Shown piece after piece: positions 34,458 to 43,026 of a stretch of 64,000 nucleotides of DNA. Below the pieces are notes generated by a model. It saw nothing but the letters and a program-made list of their open reading frames with translations. It had not been told where the DNA came from and ran no database searches. This DNA comes from CAWGQN01 sp963824885. Lineage in GTDB: Bacteria; Actinomycetota; Actinomycetes; Actinomycetales; Microbacteriaceae. The stretch is taken from NCBI GenBank assembly GCA_963824885.1, contig CAWGQN010000002.1, positions 124,001-188,000 of the forward strand, written 5' to 3'. A program made the position numbers and the translations under genes. Each line of letters opens with the position of its first letter. Position 1 is the stretch's first letter.

Positions 34458-34531
34458 GGCGGGGTAGCTCAGGTGGTTAGAGCACACGGCTCATAATCGT
34501 GGTGTCGCGGGTTCGAGTCCCGCTCCCGCTA
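34458..34531 (+). tRNA. tRNA-Met (anticodon CAT, elongator type)
   Basis: 74 nt. The acceptor GGCGGGG pairs with TCCCGCT using G-U pairs at both ends; the anticodon loop CTCATAA gives CAT. The 1-72 pair is G-U rather than the C-A mismatch of initiator tRNA, so elongator Met is favoured (tRNA-Ile2 is less likely). The accessory island begins right after its 3' end. Confidence 0.93.
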
Positions 34532-34576
34532 CAAGGTTGAAAACACGGGGATCGGCGGCTATCGCATGGCCGCCGA

Positions 34577-34675
34577 TTATTCGATAACCGGGCTGTTTGC
34601 CCACATTTTGCCTGCACCTAATTTTGTCGCGGCTTGATTGAGGGGGTCGGCCACGGTATTGAGGCCATCGTCGAA
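34577..34675 (-). pseudogene. Possible C-terminal remnant of a phage-type integrase
   Basis: On the minus strand a 32-codon open stretch ends at a stop near 34577 and reads FDDGLNTVADPLNQAAT followed by LGAGKMWAN, which resembles the C-terminal tails of actinobacterial tyrosine integrases. No start or upstream catalytic domain remains, and a hairpin with a T run lies directly upstream. Position at the 3' side of tRNA-Met fits an old integration event. This is from memory of tail sequences and is weak. Confidence 0.3.
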
Positions 34676-34678
34676 CAC

Positions 34679-34703
34679 GCCCCTCTTGGTAGGGGTCTTT
34701 TTG
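34679..34703 (+). terminator. Rho-independent terminator downstream of the tRNA-Met
   Basis: CCCCT at 34680-34684 pairs with AGGGG at 34691-34695, followed by TCTTTTTG. It could end the tRNA-Thr/tRNA-Met transcript. Confidence 0.55.
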
Positions 34704-34844
34704 TGTTAGTCTTCTGCGTCCTACAGCTGTAACAAGGTGGGTCAATCCGCGCCTCGGCAGCATGTAAAATCACCCCCCAATTCGCCCGGGTGTCCCGAAA
34801 GTGGGGGTGTGGCTGGGGGCGAAAGTCTGGCAATATCGTCTCTC

Positions 34845-35486
34845 ATGACTCAATCCCCTCAACAAAATTCATACCGTTCTTCCTACTCTCAGAAGCGAGG
34901 AAATGGTCTCGGTGTTGCCGCGCTTGTGCTTGGTATTTGCGCTCTTGTTGGTTCGCCCATACCGTTCCTGAACTTCGTCACGGGGTTCATCGCTTTCGTC
35001 GGCCTCGTTCTCGGCATCATCGGTGTGCTCCTCAAAGGACGCAAGAAAGGAACAGCGATAGCCGGCACCATTATTAGCGCGATTGCCATGATCGTGTCGA
35101 TCACGCTTGTCGTGGTGTACACGGCGAGCTTTCTCAAAGCAGTTGACAAGTCGGCCACACAGTTGGGTGACAAAGCGGGAGAAACGGTCTCCCTGGTTTA
35201 CGAGGTAACAGGAGAATCGACCGACTCACTGATCACGTATGCGACGTTCAACGACGGCAAGGCGGGGACTGAGCAGCAATCTGACCAGGCGCTCCCGTTC
35301 ACGAAAACCATTCCCGTGAAGAAGGGCGGCGTGCTCTCATTCTCCGCTTACACGCTGTCCGGCTCAAACGGCACCACGTCCAAGGGAAGTGTTTCGTGCA
35401 AAATCACGCTCGACGGCGCGGTGATTGCGGAACAAGCCAGTTCGGGCCCGCATGCGATCGTCAGTTGCTTCGGGAGCGGTCGGTAA
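34845..35486 (+). CDS. Membrane protein with DUF4190-like N-terminus and MmpS-like C-terminus
   Basis: 213 residues. A Ser/Gln-rich cytoplasmic start is followed by helices near residues 22-42 and 45-62 (LGVAALVLGICALVG, FIAFVGLVLGIIGVLL) with the GRKKGTAIAGTIIS loop typical of DUF4190, and a third helix near 75-95. The extracytoplasmic part (VYEVTG, ITYATFNDG, LPFTKTIPVKKGG, SVSCKITLDG) resembles the MmpS beta-sandwich. Such proteins are annotated as transport accessory proteins, but no MmpL lies nearby. ATG 34845 is chosen over an upstream frame start. Confidence 0.7.
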   Translation: MTQSPQQNSYRSSYSQKRGNGLGVAALVLGICALVGSPIPFLNFVTGFIAFVGLVLGIIGVLLKGRKKGTAIAGTIISAIAMIVSITLVVVYTASFLKAVDKSATQLGDKAGETVSLVYEVTGESTDSLITYATFNDGKAGTEQQSDQALPFTKTIPVKKGGVLSFSAYTLSGSNGTTSKGSVSCKITLDGAVIAEQASSGPHAIVSCFGSGR

Positions 35487-35761
35487 GAAACCGCGAGGGA
35501 GATTATGGATTGTCGCTCGTATCGGCCGGTCAGCGGTGTCGACGATATGTAATTCGTAGGACGTTCGAGGAGCGTTCACGCAATGTTACGAAAGATCGAT
35601 GCTGAAAACAGTCGCATGGGCCCTCCTGACTGGCGGCGATCTGTCACTCTCTTTTGTCGTGACACGAGTGCCATACCCAAGAGTGCTCACACCCCCGCAG
35701 TCAACAAAAGCCTCGGCAGCCCCGTCTGGTAAAATGGGGGGTCTATAGAAAGAAGTGAACC

Positions 35762-35959
35762 ATGGTGCACGCGCTCGCTACCGCTTGGCCCACCGATGCA
35801 GAGGTGGAGCGTCGGCTTGCTTTCGCGGATGCGGCGTTGGCTGTTGCCGGACATGAGGTGACGGACCCAGTTTTGCGCGACATTCTGGAGCGGGCAGCTC
35901 GTCACGAGATCACGGGAGATGAGGCGATTGTCGCGACTCGTCGGCATGTCCAGGGGTGA
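35762..35959 (+). CDS. vbhA: VbhA-family antitoxin of a Fic toxin
   Basis: 65 residues, starting 21 bases after GGGGGG. The pattern RRLAFADAALAVAGHEVTDP ... RHEITGDEAIVATRRHV matches actinobacterial VbhA-type antitoxins, which place an inhibitory helix into the Fic active site. The stop overlaps the fic start by 4 bases. Since the fic gene is interrupted, the antitoxin now has no functional toxin at this locus. Confidence 0.8.
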   Translation: MVHALATAWPTDAEVERRLAFADAALAVAGHEVTDPVLRDILERAARHEITGDEAIVATRRHVQG

Positions 35960-36441
35960 ACCCCCGAAAGCACATTTTTCGTACCTGGAATGATTATTTC
36001 ATTCCACATACGACTGTCTTAAGGAACAAGTTCGCTTCGCCAGGTAGTCCCCACGGCGAATCAGACTCGAATGCTCTAATGACCTTGGAAGAGATGAGCG
36101 CTGCGGTCCGCTTGGGGGAGTTAGACGAGACTCCCATTGACGGTCGTTTCGACTACAACCATATGAAGGCAATCCATCGATACGTGTTCCAAGACGTATA
36201 TGAGTGGGCGGGACAGGAGCGTGTGGTTCCGGTCGGTCAGTTCATGAGTAAGAATGGCCGCAGCTACTATGGCGCTGGCCCGCATCTGACGGCCGCGGCC
36301 GAGGCGGAGTATGCGAAGTTGGCGGATAAGAACCTGTTGCGCGGACTCGGGCAGCGTGAGTTCGTTGACGAGCTGGCGGAGCGCTGGGGTGAGCTGAATA
36401 CTGGTGCAAGGTACGTATCAACCCATGAACTATGCGCTTAG
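35956..36441 (+). pseudogene. fic: Fic/VbhT-type AMPylating toxin, 5' fragment
   Basis: Residues 1-149 (to base 36402) are a Fic domain: MTLEEMSAAVRLGELDETPIDG, DYNHMKAIHRYVFQDVYEWAGQER and EFVDELAERWGELNT. After ELNT the frame enters foreign sequence and stops 12 codons later. The missing continuation, starting VHSFREGNTRTQ, is found in the correct frame at 40041, beyond a transposon. Without the HxFxEGN catalytic motif this fragment cannot AMPylate. The intact protein would have had about 230 residues. Confidence 0.9.
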
Positions 36442-38387
36442 TACTCAGCCTTGTTCTGTTCCGCTCGCAGCGCCGGATACTCGCCCCATGTCCCGTTGCT
36501 GAGTGAGGCATACCGTTCGAAGGTCGCCACTGTGAGTCCGAGCATGTCGGCCAGCACCTTCGCCGGCGCGGTTCCCGCCAGCTTGAACCGAGCGCTGTTC
36601 TGGAGCTGAGACACGGTGCCACCGAGTGGCCTCAGGTGGTGCACGAGGTATTGGACGTCGCGCTGTGATCCGGGTCTGCTGCCCGGGAACAGCCACCGGT
36701 TGCCGTTTTGGAGTGAGGCCAGATATGAGCCGACCACCTCGGCCGCGGGCACCGGTAGGGCAAGCGGGTGGTCCGTGAAGAGGACTTGGACGCCGCCATC
36801 GTCGGTGAGACGCAGCTGGTTAAGGTCGGAGCGTAGCACGCGGGTGGCTGGCTGCCCGAAGAGAGCGACGAGCAAGCAAGCCACTCGCGCATCCAGCGGC
36901 ACCTTATCGTCAACCAGCAATCTGGCTATGATCCCCCGATGAGTCTTGTCGTCGAGTTCGACCGTAGGCGCACCTTGCGGGCGACTGGGGAGACGGACTG
37001 GGTGAGGTGATTCGTGCTGACTGCTCCAGGTTAGGAACTGTGGCAGCCAGCGAGCAGTTGAGTGCGAGAGCCCGAATTGTTCGACGGCGAGCTGTGTCAC
37101 GGGATTAATCGTGAGACTTTGCTTGTCGAGCCAGGCTAGAAATGTCCTAACGCCACGGAGGCTCGCCTTGGCGTGCGCGACAGCGCCCCGAGTGAGATCT
37201 TTCTTGGTCGCCTCGCGCCGCGCCTTTCGCAGGAGGCTCCAAGTCGCGTATCGGCCGATCGTTTGCGCGTGATTGGTGGGTAGCTGTTCGACGAATCGGG
37301 CTACCCACTCCTCGAGTCGGAGAAGCTCGGGACGTGGTCGGGGAAGTGCTCCTGACTGGTCGAGTAGATCGCGAAGGTAGATCATCCCCTTGTCCTGCGG
37401 GCCGGCCGCGAGAGTTTCATGGCTCAAAGGTAGGTCGCCGCGCCCGATTGCGCGAAGGAGATCCGAATGCGGTCCTCGGTATAGCCACTTGATGACGTGC
37501 ACGGGCTTATCGCTCGATTCGAGATGTGAGCACAGCAAGGACAATTCTGGCCCGATGATGCCCTTGTCGTTGGACAAGATGTCGAGGGCTCGGTCGGAAA
37601 GCGTGCACCGTGCGCAGAGTCGGCCGTAGTGATGTTCCTCGGATCCGCATTGTCTGCAAGCGAATCGGGCGGGCTGGCCAGCGCATGCTGCGCAGAGGTG
37701 TTCGCCGTGTGGCCCGAGGAAGGCGAGGATCTTCCCTTCTCCGCATTGGGGGCAAGGCTGCGCGTGGCGAAGGATCTTGTTGTAGCAGCGCTGGCAGTGC
37801 GGCCCGCCGAGGATCGTCGACGCGACCTTGGTTACGCGACCGCAGGACGTGCATGGCTGTGGACGTTTGGGGTAGCGGTTCAGGCACACAGTCTGGCCGT
37901 CGACCTGAGTGGTCGTGCCGGAGGTTCGGTGGCATTTCGAGCAGACTTCGCCGGGTCGTTGGATGCCAGCGCAGCGCAAGCAGAGGGCACCCGCCTCCGG
38001 TGTGGTGGCGATCTTCTTGTAGCGGAGGCATCTGGAGCATTCGCCGTAGTTAGGTCGCCCGGCGCAGCGGAAGCACATCTTCCGGCCGTCGGCGTCGCGA
38101 CAGGTCAGGACCTTGCCGAGATGGCAGCCGGGGCACGTTGGCAGGAGGACGCGACGGTCGAGGGTGAGTGCAGCGGCTGCGAAGAAGCGTTGGACCGGCA
38201 CCGCTGTGTCCGGGTCCAGCTTCTGCGGTTCATGGTTGGCGAGGAGGGAGATCAGTGCGGATTGGTGGCTTGGGCGCGTGACCATACGGCTTGCGATCCC
38301 GACCAGCTGATCGCGATCGTTAGGAGCCAGGCCTGTCATCGCCGCCGCGAGCTTCACCGCAAAGTCGCCGTCAGTGGCGAGCGTCAC
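36438..38387 (-). CDS. Large zinc-ribbon protein with tyrosine-recombinase-like C-terminus (transposition protein)
   Basis: 649 residues. Between about 110 and 270 there are repeated CxxC pairs (CPGCHLGK, CFRCAG, CSRCLRYKK, CLRCAG, CSKCHRTSG, CTSCGR, CPQCGEG, CRQCGSE, CARC), which form a string of zinc ribbons. The C-terminal 350 residues have a recombinase-like build: an SAM-like helical region near 345-440 and a catalytic-like core with RVACLLVALFGQPATRVLRSDL, WLFPGSRPG, and an end LADMLGLTVATFERYAS whose Tyr could be the nucleophile. His/Arg of the canonical box are degenerate. It overlaps the HTH gene by 4 bases. Likely the second recombinase subunit or a DNA-binding accessory. Confidence 0.7.
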   Translation of the reverse strand: MTLATDGDFAVKLAAAMTGLAPNDRDQLVGIASRMVTRPSHQSALISLLANHEPQKLDPDTAVPVQRFFAAAALTLDRRVLLPTCPGCHLGKVLTCRDADGRKMCFRCAGRPNYGECSRCLRYKKIATTPEAGALCLRCAGIQRPGEVCSKCHRTSGTTTQVDGQTVCLNRYPKRPQPCTSCGRVTKVASTILGGPHCQRCYNKILRHAQPCPQCGEGKILAFLGPHGEHLCAACAGQPARFACRQCGSEEHHYGRLCARCTLSDRALDILSNDKGIIGPELSLLCSHLESSDKPVHVIKWLYRGPHSDLLRAIGRGDLPLSHETLAAGPQDKGMIYLRDLLDQSGALPRPRPELLRLEEWVARFVEQLPTNHAQTIGRYATWSLLRKARREATKKDLTRGAVAHAKASLRGVRTFLAWLDKQSLTINPVTQLAVEQFGLSHSTARWLPQFLTWSSQHESPHPVRLPSRPQGAPTVELDDKTHRGIIARLLVDDKVPLDARVACLLVALFGQPATRVLRSDLNQLRLTDDGGVQVLFTDHPLALPVPAAEVVGSYLASLQNGNRWLFPGSRPGSQRDVQYLVHHLRPLGGTVSQLQNSARFKLAGTAPAKVLADMLGLTVATFERYASLSNGTWGEYPALRAEQNKAEY

Positions 38388-38719
38388 TGGGCTTGTGTCG
38401 GCCGACGGACTCTAGCTTGGACGATGCCATCTGTAGTGATCGCACCGCTGGATCGATCACTGCCGGTCTTCGCGATCGGTGCTTGCGCTGACGCGGACGT
38501 GAGTTGGAGGAGATCGTTTGGAGTGCATTCGAGCACGGTGCAGAGCGCGGCAAGGACCTCGATATTGAGCCGCTGAGGCGGCTGCGTCACGAGCCTGAAT
38601 ACCTGCTCGCGGGACAGGCCGATCCCTTGCTCGCGCAAGGGTCCCACGAGGTCTGTGGTTTGGAATAGGCCCCGCTCGGCCATGACGTGGCGCAGCCGCC
38701 ACGACAGTGTCTGGGTCAT
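38384..38719 (-). CDS. Cro/C1-type HTH protein of the transposon
   Basis: 111 residues. An XRE-like helix-turn-helix occupies the first 70 residues: LSWRLRHVMAERGLFQTTDL, LSREQVFRLVTQPPQRLNIE, VLAALCTVLECTPNDLLQL. It lies between the recombinase and the zinc-ribbon gene with 13-base spacing and a 4-base overlap, so it is part of the transposon operon. It may regulate the operon or help assemble the recombination complex, comparable in position to small third proteins of Tn554-like elements. Confidence 0.8.
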   Translation of the reverse strand: MTQTLSWRLRHVMAERGLFQTTDLVGPLREQGIGLSREQVFRLVTQPPQRLNIEVLAALCTVLECTPNDLLQLTSASAQAPIAKTGSDRSSGAITTDGIVQARVRRPTQAQ

Positions 38720-38732
38720 CTCGGCCTGCTTT

Positions 38733-39824
38733 CTAACTGAGTAGCTGGTTCACCGCGTTCGCGACCACGGAGTTGCGGTAGTCGTCGCTGACGTTGGTAT
38801 AGATCGCGGTCGTTGAGGCATGTCGGTGTCCCACCTGGTCCTGGATGAACTTGGTGGGGTACCCGAACTCTGCGAGGTGCGTCACGTACGAGTGCCGGAG
38901 GCAGTGGAGGGTGAGTTCCTTCGCCAGGCCTGCTTCGTCGCGGAGGTCGGCAAAGCGACGGTCGAGCGACCGGAGCCCGACACGAGTGCCGCGTTCTGTC
39001 GGCCACAGGGCAGCATTGGATGTCTGCCCGAAGCGTGGGCGAGAGGCCTCGACGTAGCTCCGCAACCCCTCGATCGCCCAGTCGAACTCCGGAAGCGCCA
39101 GCACGGTCCTCCGCTTCGGAGGGCTGCCCTTCGAGGCCTTGCCCCAGCGAACATGCACCGCGCCGTATCGACCCCACTGCTTGGCCTTCGGATTTGATCG
39201 AACATCGGTGAGGTCGAGACCGAGGACCTCCCGCCGTCGTAGCCCGAAGGCGTAGGTTGTTTTGAGCACCTGGGAATCACGAAGGGCGGCGAGAGCACCC
39301 TTACGTCCGGCCGTCGTGATCGCGGAGATCCCAGCGTCTGCGACATCGAACAGGGCCTGCAACTCGTCATAGTCGAATGGACGTCGCTCAGGTCGACCTT
39401 CGTACTCGGAAGTGTGAGTGATCGTGTTCCACTCGAAGCAAATCTGCGATGGCGTAGCGCCGAAACGACGCTGACATTCTGCTACCCACGGGTACCGCTG
39501 ATCGCAGAGGTAGTCACAGAAAAGCCGGATCGTCGAGTGCATGATGCGAATGGTCGAGTGGGCAAGCCGATTGGGTCCGCTGATGAGACTGGTCGTGAAG
39601 TCTTCAAGGTCTCCCGGCAGCCACTCCCACGGGTAGGTTCCGGCGAATCGCCGGAACCTTTCCAGCTGCCAGCGTCGGCCGCGGACCGTATCGGGGTCGA
39701 GTCCTCGGCTGTTTTGCTGAGTGGCGAAGCCGTCGAGCATGGCGTCGAACGTCACCGCCTCCTCCCGAAGTATCGCCACGCCAGGCAGCCGCAAGAGGCT
39801 GCTCACTGGCAATTCCACTTCCAC
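38733..39824 (-). CDS. Tyrosine recombinase/integrase of the transposon
   Basis: 363 residues. The N-terminal SAM-like domain has LDPDTVRGRRWQLERFRRFAG. The catalytic residues are all visible: Arg in FGLRRREVLGLDL, Lys in WGKASKGSPPKRR, HxxR in LHCLRHSYVTHL, His in VGHRHASTTAIYTNVS, with the Tyr nucleophile in the same segment. It is therefore predicted active. It is the first gene of the three-gene operon; its start is about 215 bases from the right junction with fic. Confidence 0.92.
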   Translation of the reverse strand: MEVELPVSSLLRLPGVAILREEAVTFDAMLDGFATQQNSRGLDPDTVRGRRWQLERFRRFAGTYPWEWLPGDLEDFTTSLISGPNRLAHSTIRIMHSTIRLFCDYLCDQRYPWVAECQRRFGATPSQICFEWNTITHTSEYEGRPERRPFDYDELQALFDVADAGISAITTAGRKGALAALRDSQVLKTTYAFGLRRREVLGLDLTDVRSNPKAKQWGRYGAVHVRWGKASKGSPPKRRTVLALPEFDWAIEGLRSYVEASRPRFGQTSNAALWPTERGTRVGLRSLDRRFADLRDEAGLAKELTLHCLRHSYVTHLAEFGYPTKFIQDQVGHRHASTTAIYTNVSDDYRNSVVANAVNQLLS

Positions 39825-40040
39825 CGCATCATCGTTGCATTAAATTCATCTTTCTTGCAACGGGCGTCGCCGTGTTCGCCTCCGATTCGATGGAACAGTT
39901 CTCCTATTCGGTCTCTCGCGGGCATCGGATCCCGTTAGGCTCAATCCATGGACCCTGCGACGCAGTTGTCCGGGCCAAGGAATGTCCGACATGCGCAGAC
40001 ATCCGGGTGTTGCATCCGTTCGGATAGTTCCCGGTTCGTC

Positions 40041-40286
40041 GTCCATAGTTTCCGGGAGGGGAACACCCGCACGCAATTCGTATTCTTCTCTCAGCTTGCA
40101 GAACAGGCGGGTTATCGCCTCGATACGAAAAAGTTCGCGCCCGGCGCCCCGCTTCGCGACGAGTTCGTGCAGGCGCGTTTCCACAGTCAGGACACCGGGC
40201 GCAACGACCGACTTGAGACGGTACTTCGACGCGCTGTCCTCCCTATTGACCGACGCCCCGGCCGATATTCACCGACGATGGAGTGA
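40041..40286 (+). pseudogene. fic: Fic/VbhT-type toxin, 3' fragment with catalytic motif
   Basis: In frame, the segment begins VHSFREGNTRTQFVFFSQLA, the Fic catalytic motif (HxFxEGNxR, with Ser instead of Pro after His), then AEQAGYRLDTKKFAPG and ARFHSQDTGRNDRLETV, and ends at 40286. A spurious start at 39948 in transposon sequence would give a 112-residue frame. Joined to 35956-36402 it restores a normal Fic protein. Confidence 0.9.
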
Positions 40287-40340
40287 TCGAATGACCGACC
40301 CCACGCCTGACCGGGTGCCAGTGGCGGCGGAGGACGGTAA

Positions 40341-41054
40341 CTACGACGCTGCCGAAGCAGACGTTTGAGAACGAACCGGTATGAACTCCACTCGGGTTGG
40401 CGAGTTACCAATCTCTTTCCCATCAACCCGCGCGTGGATCGGGTACGTACCCGCCACCACCGACGTGACCGTCACGCTACATTTGCCCGTGGAATTGGTC
40501 GTGCAGGTTGGGGCCGAGAATGTCACTTCCGGGCTCGATGAAAACGTCACCACAACACCCGCGACACCCCTATAGCGCGCGGGGTTTGCCTCTTGCCACG
40601 CAAGAACCTCTTTTAGCTGCTCGGCCCACGTCCCCGACGGCTGAGGCATCGGCGGCAAAAGCTCCCCCGTCTTCCGGGAATACGCCTCCTTCACGAACGC
40701 GCTCGTTGTGTACTCATCTTCACCATCGGCCTCCGCCGGATCGCCCCAACCGCCACCAAGAAAGGTAGTTGTATACGAATCACGACCCTCGTCTTTCGTC
40801 GCGATGCCAATCCCCGCTCGATAAGGCTCATCGGAATTGTCCAGTACGACAATGTGTGACGTACTGTGCGAGCTGAGTTGTGGGGTCTGTGCGGCGGCCG
40901 ACGTGAGGGGTGTGAACGTGAGCGCGGGCACCGCGACCGCGGTCACCACGGCGAGAGGCAACCGAAAACCCTGGCGTGCTCGGGCGGAAAAATGCCGTGC
41001 GTCGACAGTCGCGGCCGAGTTGTTACGAGTGAAACGGGGAAAATCTTTTTGCAT
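40341..41054 (-). CDS. Secreted protein with bacterial Ig-like domain
   Basis: 237 residues. A long basic N-terminus and hydrophobic helix (FRLPLAVVTAVAVPALTF) form a signal peptide. The C-terminal 75 residues look like a Big-1-type Ig fold: VVVTFSSSPEVTFSAPTC, GKCSVTVTSVVAGTYPIHA, GNSPTRVEF. The middle (HIVVLDNSDEPYRAGIGIATKDE ... TWAEQLKEVLAWQEANPARY) is unrecognised. Only one Ig-like unit is present, so it may be a fragment of a larger invasin-like protein or a stand-alone surface protein. Confidence 0.6.
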   Translation of the reverse strand: MQKDFPRFTRNNSAATVDARHFSARARQGFRLPLAVVTAVAVPALTFTPLTSAAAQTPQLSSHSTSHIVVLDNSDEPYRAGIGIATKDEGRDSYTTTFLGGGWGDPAEADGEDEYTTSAFVKEAYSRKTGELLPPMPQPSGTWAEQLKEVLAWQEANPARYRGVAGVVVTFSSSPEVTFSAPTCTTNSTGKCSVTVTSVVAGTYPIHARVDGKEIGNSPTRVEFIPVRSQTSASAAS

Positions 41055-41441
41055 AATGTTCTTGCCTCTTTACAGAAATTAGGAATGGGTTGCACTGAAT
41101 AACCCCTCAACAGGGTGTGGTTATTGTGATCAATAGCTAAACGCACCCGCGGGATCGGCACCGACCAAATTCATCCCTCGACCCAACGGCCGATCACCCG
41201 CGAACGGAGGGGGCATGGTGGGCACACGAAACGACACGACGTAGCGATTCGTAACAAAGGTTGGCGCGGCGCAACAACTCGTCTATGCTCCAACGCATGA
41301 TGGTTGTGGGCACCTGGCTGCGCTTGGACTCGTTTCGTCGAGCGGCGAGCGCACGCGGCGTGCGGCGATGTTGAGACGTATTTTTCGCGAAATTACCGAT
41401 TAATCGTCCGCCACCATTGGCCTTCGGAAAGGCACCTCACT
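41055..41441. other. Intergenic region between divergent genes
   Basis: 387 bases between the secreted Ig-like gene and the symporter gene. A GGAAAGG Shine-Dalgarno for the symporter is at its right end. A weak dyad (AACCCCTCAACAGGGTG) is near 41100. I see no gene or RNA in it. Confidence 0.45.
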
Positions 41442-42944
41442 ATGAGTTCCTCACCTTCGTCTCCCGCACCCGAACCGTTTACGAGCACACAAGCGAGCGC
41501 TTCTCCGCCGACCCGAAAGAAACGCGTCACGGTTCCCCGATGGTCGCGATCATTTGGCGTACAAATAACGATTGCCCTCGTTCTCGGCATAGGAGCCGGA
41601 CTCTTCGCTCGATTTGGCGTTGGGGCCGACGGCGAGGGATCGAAAAACTGGCTGTCCATCACACTCGACACAATCGGCAGCAACTACGTATTGCTCTTGC
41701 AGACGCTTGTTGCGCCGCTCGTGTTCACCGCCGTTGTGAGCAGCATTGCGACGCTTCGCGTGGTGTCAAATGCGGCGCGGCTCGCGGTTCAGACACTTGT
41801 TTGGTTTGCGTTGACCGCACTCATTGCGGTTGCGATTGGAATTGTGATTGGCATTGTCGCGAACCCCGGGGGCACCGCCTCGGTCGATGCCTCAACCTCG
41901 GCTCAACCGTCGCGCACCGGATCGTGGTGGGCCTTTGTGTCGAGCATTGTTCCCCAAAATATTCTCGGGTTGGGAGCCACCACGACGATTTCGGGAACGT
42001 CCGGGGAGCTTGGTGGCGTCACGTCGCTTCGTACGAACGTGTTGCAGCTTCTCGTCATTGCGATCACGGTTGGTCTAGCGGCTCTCAAGATTGGCGCAAA
42101 AGCCGACCTGTTCTTGCGGTTCAATGAGTCGGCATTTGCGATCATTCGTAGAATTCTCTGGTGGGTCGTCCGCGTGGCGCCGATCGGAACGTTCGCACTC
42201 GTTGGCAACGCGGTCGCAAGCTACGGTTGGGACGCGCTGGGAAAACTGGGAGTCTTTAGCGTGTCGATTTACGTCGGCTTGGCGCTCGTGATCTTCGTTG
42301 TTTATCCGACGCTCATTCGCGCAAACGGACTCGGTATTCGTCCGTATTTTTCTGGCGTGTGGCCTGCCGTGCAATTGGCATTCGTGTCGCGGTCGTCGCT
42401 CGGCACGATGCCTCTGACGCAGCGCGTCGTTGAGCGCAATTTGGGTGTTCCTCGAGCGTATGCGTCGTTTGCAGTGCCTCTTGGTGCGACGACCAAAATG
42501 GACGGGTGCGCCGCAATCTACCCGGCGATTGCCGCGATTTTCGTTGCGCAGTTCTACGGCATCGAATTGACCGTGGTTCACTACCTTCTTATTGCGCTCG
42601 TGTCGGTTCTTGGATCCGCGGCGACCGCCGGCACGACGGGGGCTATCGTCATGCTCACTCTCACTCTGTCGACGGCTGGGTTGCCTCTTGAGGGCGTCGG
42701 GCTCTTGCTCGCGGTCGAACCGATCGTTGACATGGGTCGCACCGCGGTCAATGTGGCGGGGCAAGCGCTCGTGCCGACGATCGTCGCAAAACGCGAGGGA
42801 ATCCTCGACACGAATCTCTACAACGCGCCGCGTACGGGGCTTCCATTCGACGACGACAGCGCCGAGGGTGACGACGAGCCCGATGCGATACCGTCGCGTG
42901 CGAACGATGATGGGGCGTACGGGGCGGCGTGCTCGATCAGGTGA
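41442..42944 (+). CDS. Dicarboxylate/amino acid:cation symporter (DAACS family)
   Basis: 500 residues from ATG 41442. After a Ser/Pro-rich N-terminus there are eight membrane helices and two re-entrant loops; the serine-rich loop FVSRSSLGTMPLT, GATTKMDGCAAIYPAIAAIFVAQ, GTTGAIVMLTLTLSTAGLPLEGVGLLLAVEPIVDMGRTAVNVAGQAL match GltP/DctA-type carriers. It takes up glutamate/aspartate or C4-dicarboxylates with Na+ or H+. The C-terminal 50 residues are acidic and variable. It lies in the accessory island; no neighbour shares its role. Confidence 0.9.
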   Translation: MSSSPSSPAPEPFTSTQASASPPTRKKRVTVPRWSRSFGVQITIALVLGIGAGLFARFGVGADGEGSKNWLSITLDTIGSNYVLLLQTLVAPLVFTAVVSSIATLRVVSNAARLAVQTLVWFALTALIAVAIGIVIGIVANPGGTASVDASTSAQPSRTGSWWAFVSSIVPQNILGLGATTTISGTSGELGGVTSLRTNVLQLLVIAITVGLAALKIGAKADLFLRFNESAFAIIRRILWWVVRVAPIGTFALVGNAVASYGWDALGKLGVFSVSIYVGLALVIFVVYPTLIRANGLGIRPYFSGVWPAVQLAFVSRSSLGTMPLTQRVVERNLGVPRAYASFAVPLGATTKMDGCAAIYPAIAAIFVAQFYGIELTVVHYLLIALVSVLGSAATAGTTGAIVMLTLTLSTAGLPLEGVGLLLAVEPIVDMGRTAVNVAGQALVPTIVAKREGILDTNLYNAPRTGLPFDDDSAEGDDEPDAIPSRANDDGAYGAACSIR

Positions 42945-43026
42945 TATCGCGCACCCGGCAGGTTTTTTTCAAACCTCCTACTATGGACGAGAGGGTGTCG
43001 AATTCTTAGCATTCGAGGGAGTGACC

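Larger units (their letters stand above)
36403..40040. mobile_element. Tyrosine-recombinase transposon (about 3.6 kb) inserted in fic
   Basis: The borders are defined by the split fic gene: coding for ELNT ends at 36402 and coding for VHSFREGN resumes at 40041. The element carries three minus-strand genes in one operon: a tyrosine recombinase, a Cro/C1-type HTH protein, and a large zinc-finger protein with a recombinase-like C-terminus, an organisation like Tn554-type elements. No long terminal inverted repeat or target duplication is obvious; GAACTATGCG (36427-36436) and the reverse of 40021-40030 match at 9 of 10 positions. The exact ends may be off by a few bases. Confidence 0.85.

Noticed and set aside
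34491..34763. Minus-strand frame across tRNA-Met
   Set aside because: Its C-terminus (AGAGLEPATPRL) is the antisense of the tRNA; only the other minus-strand frame gives an integrase-like tail.
39948..40040. Independent gene start for the 3' fic fragment
   Set aside because: The first 31 codons lie in transposon sequence; Fic similarity begins exactly at 40041.
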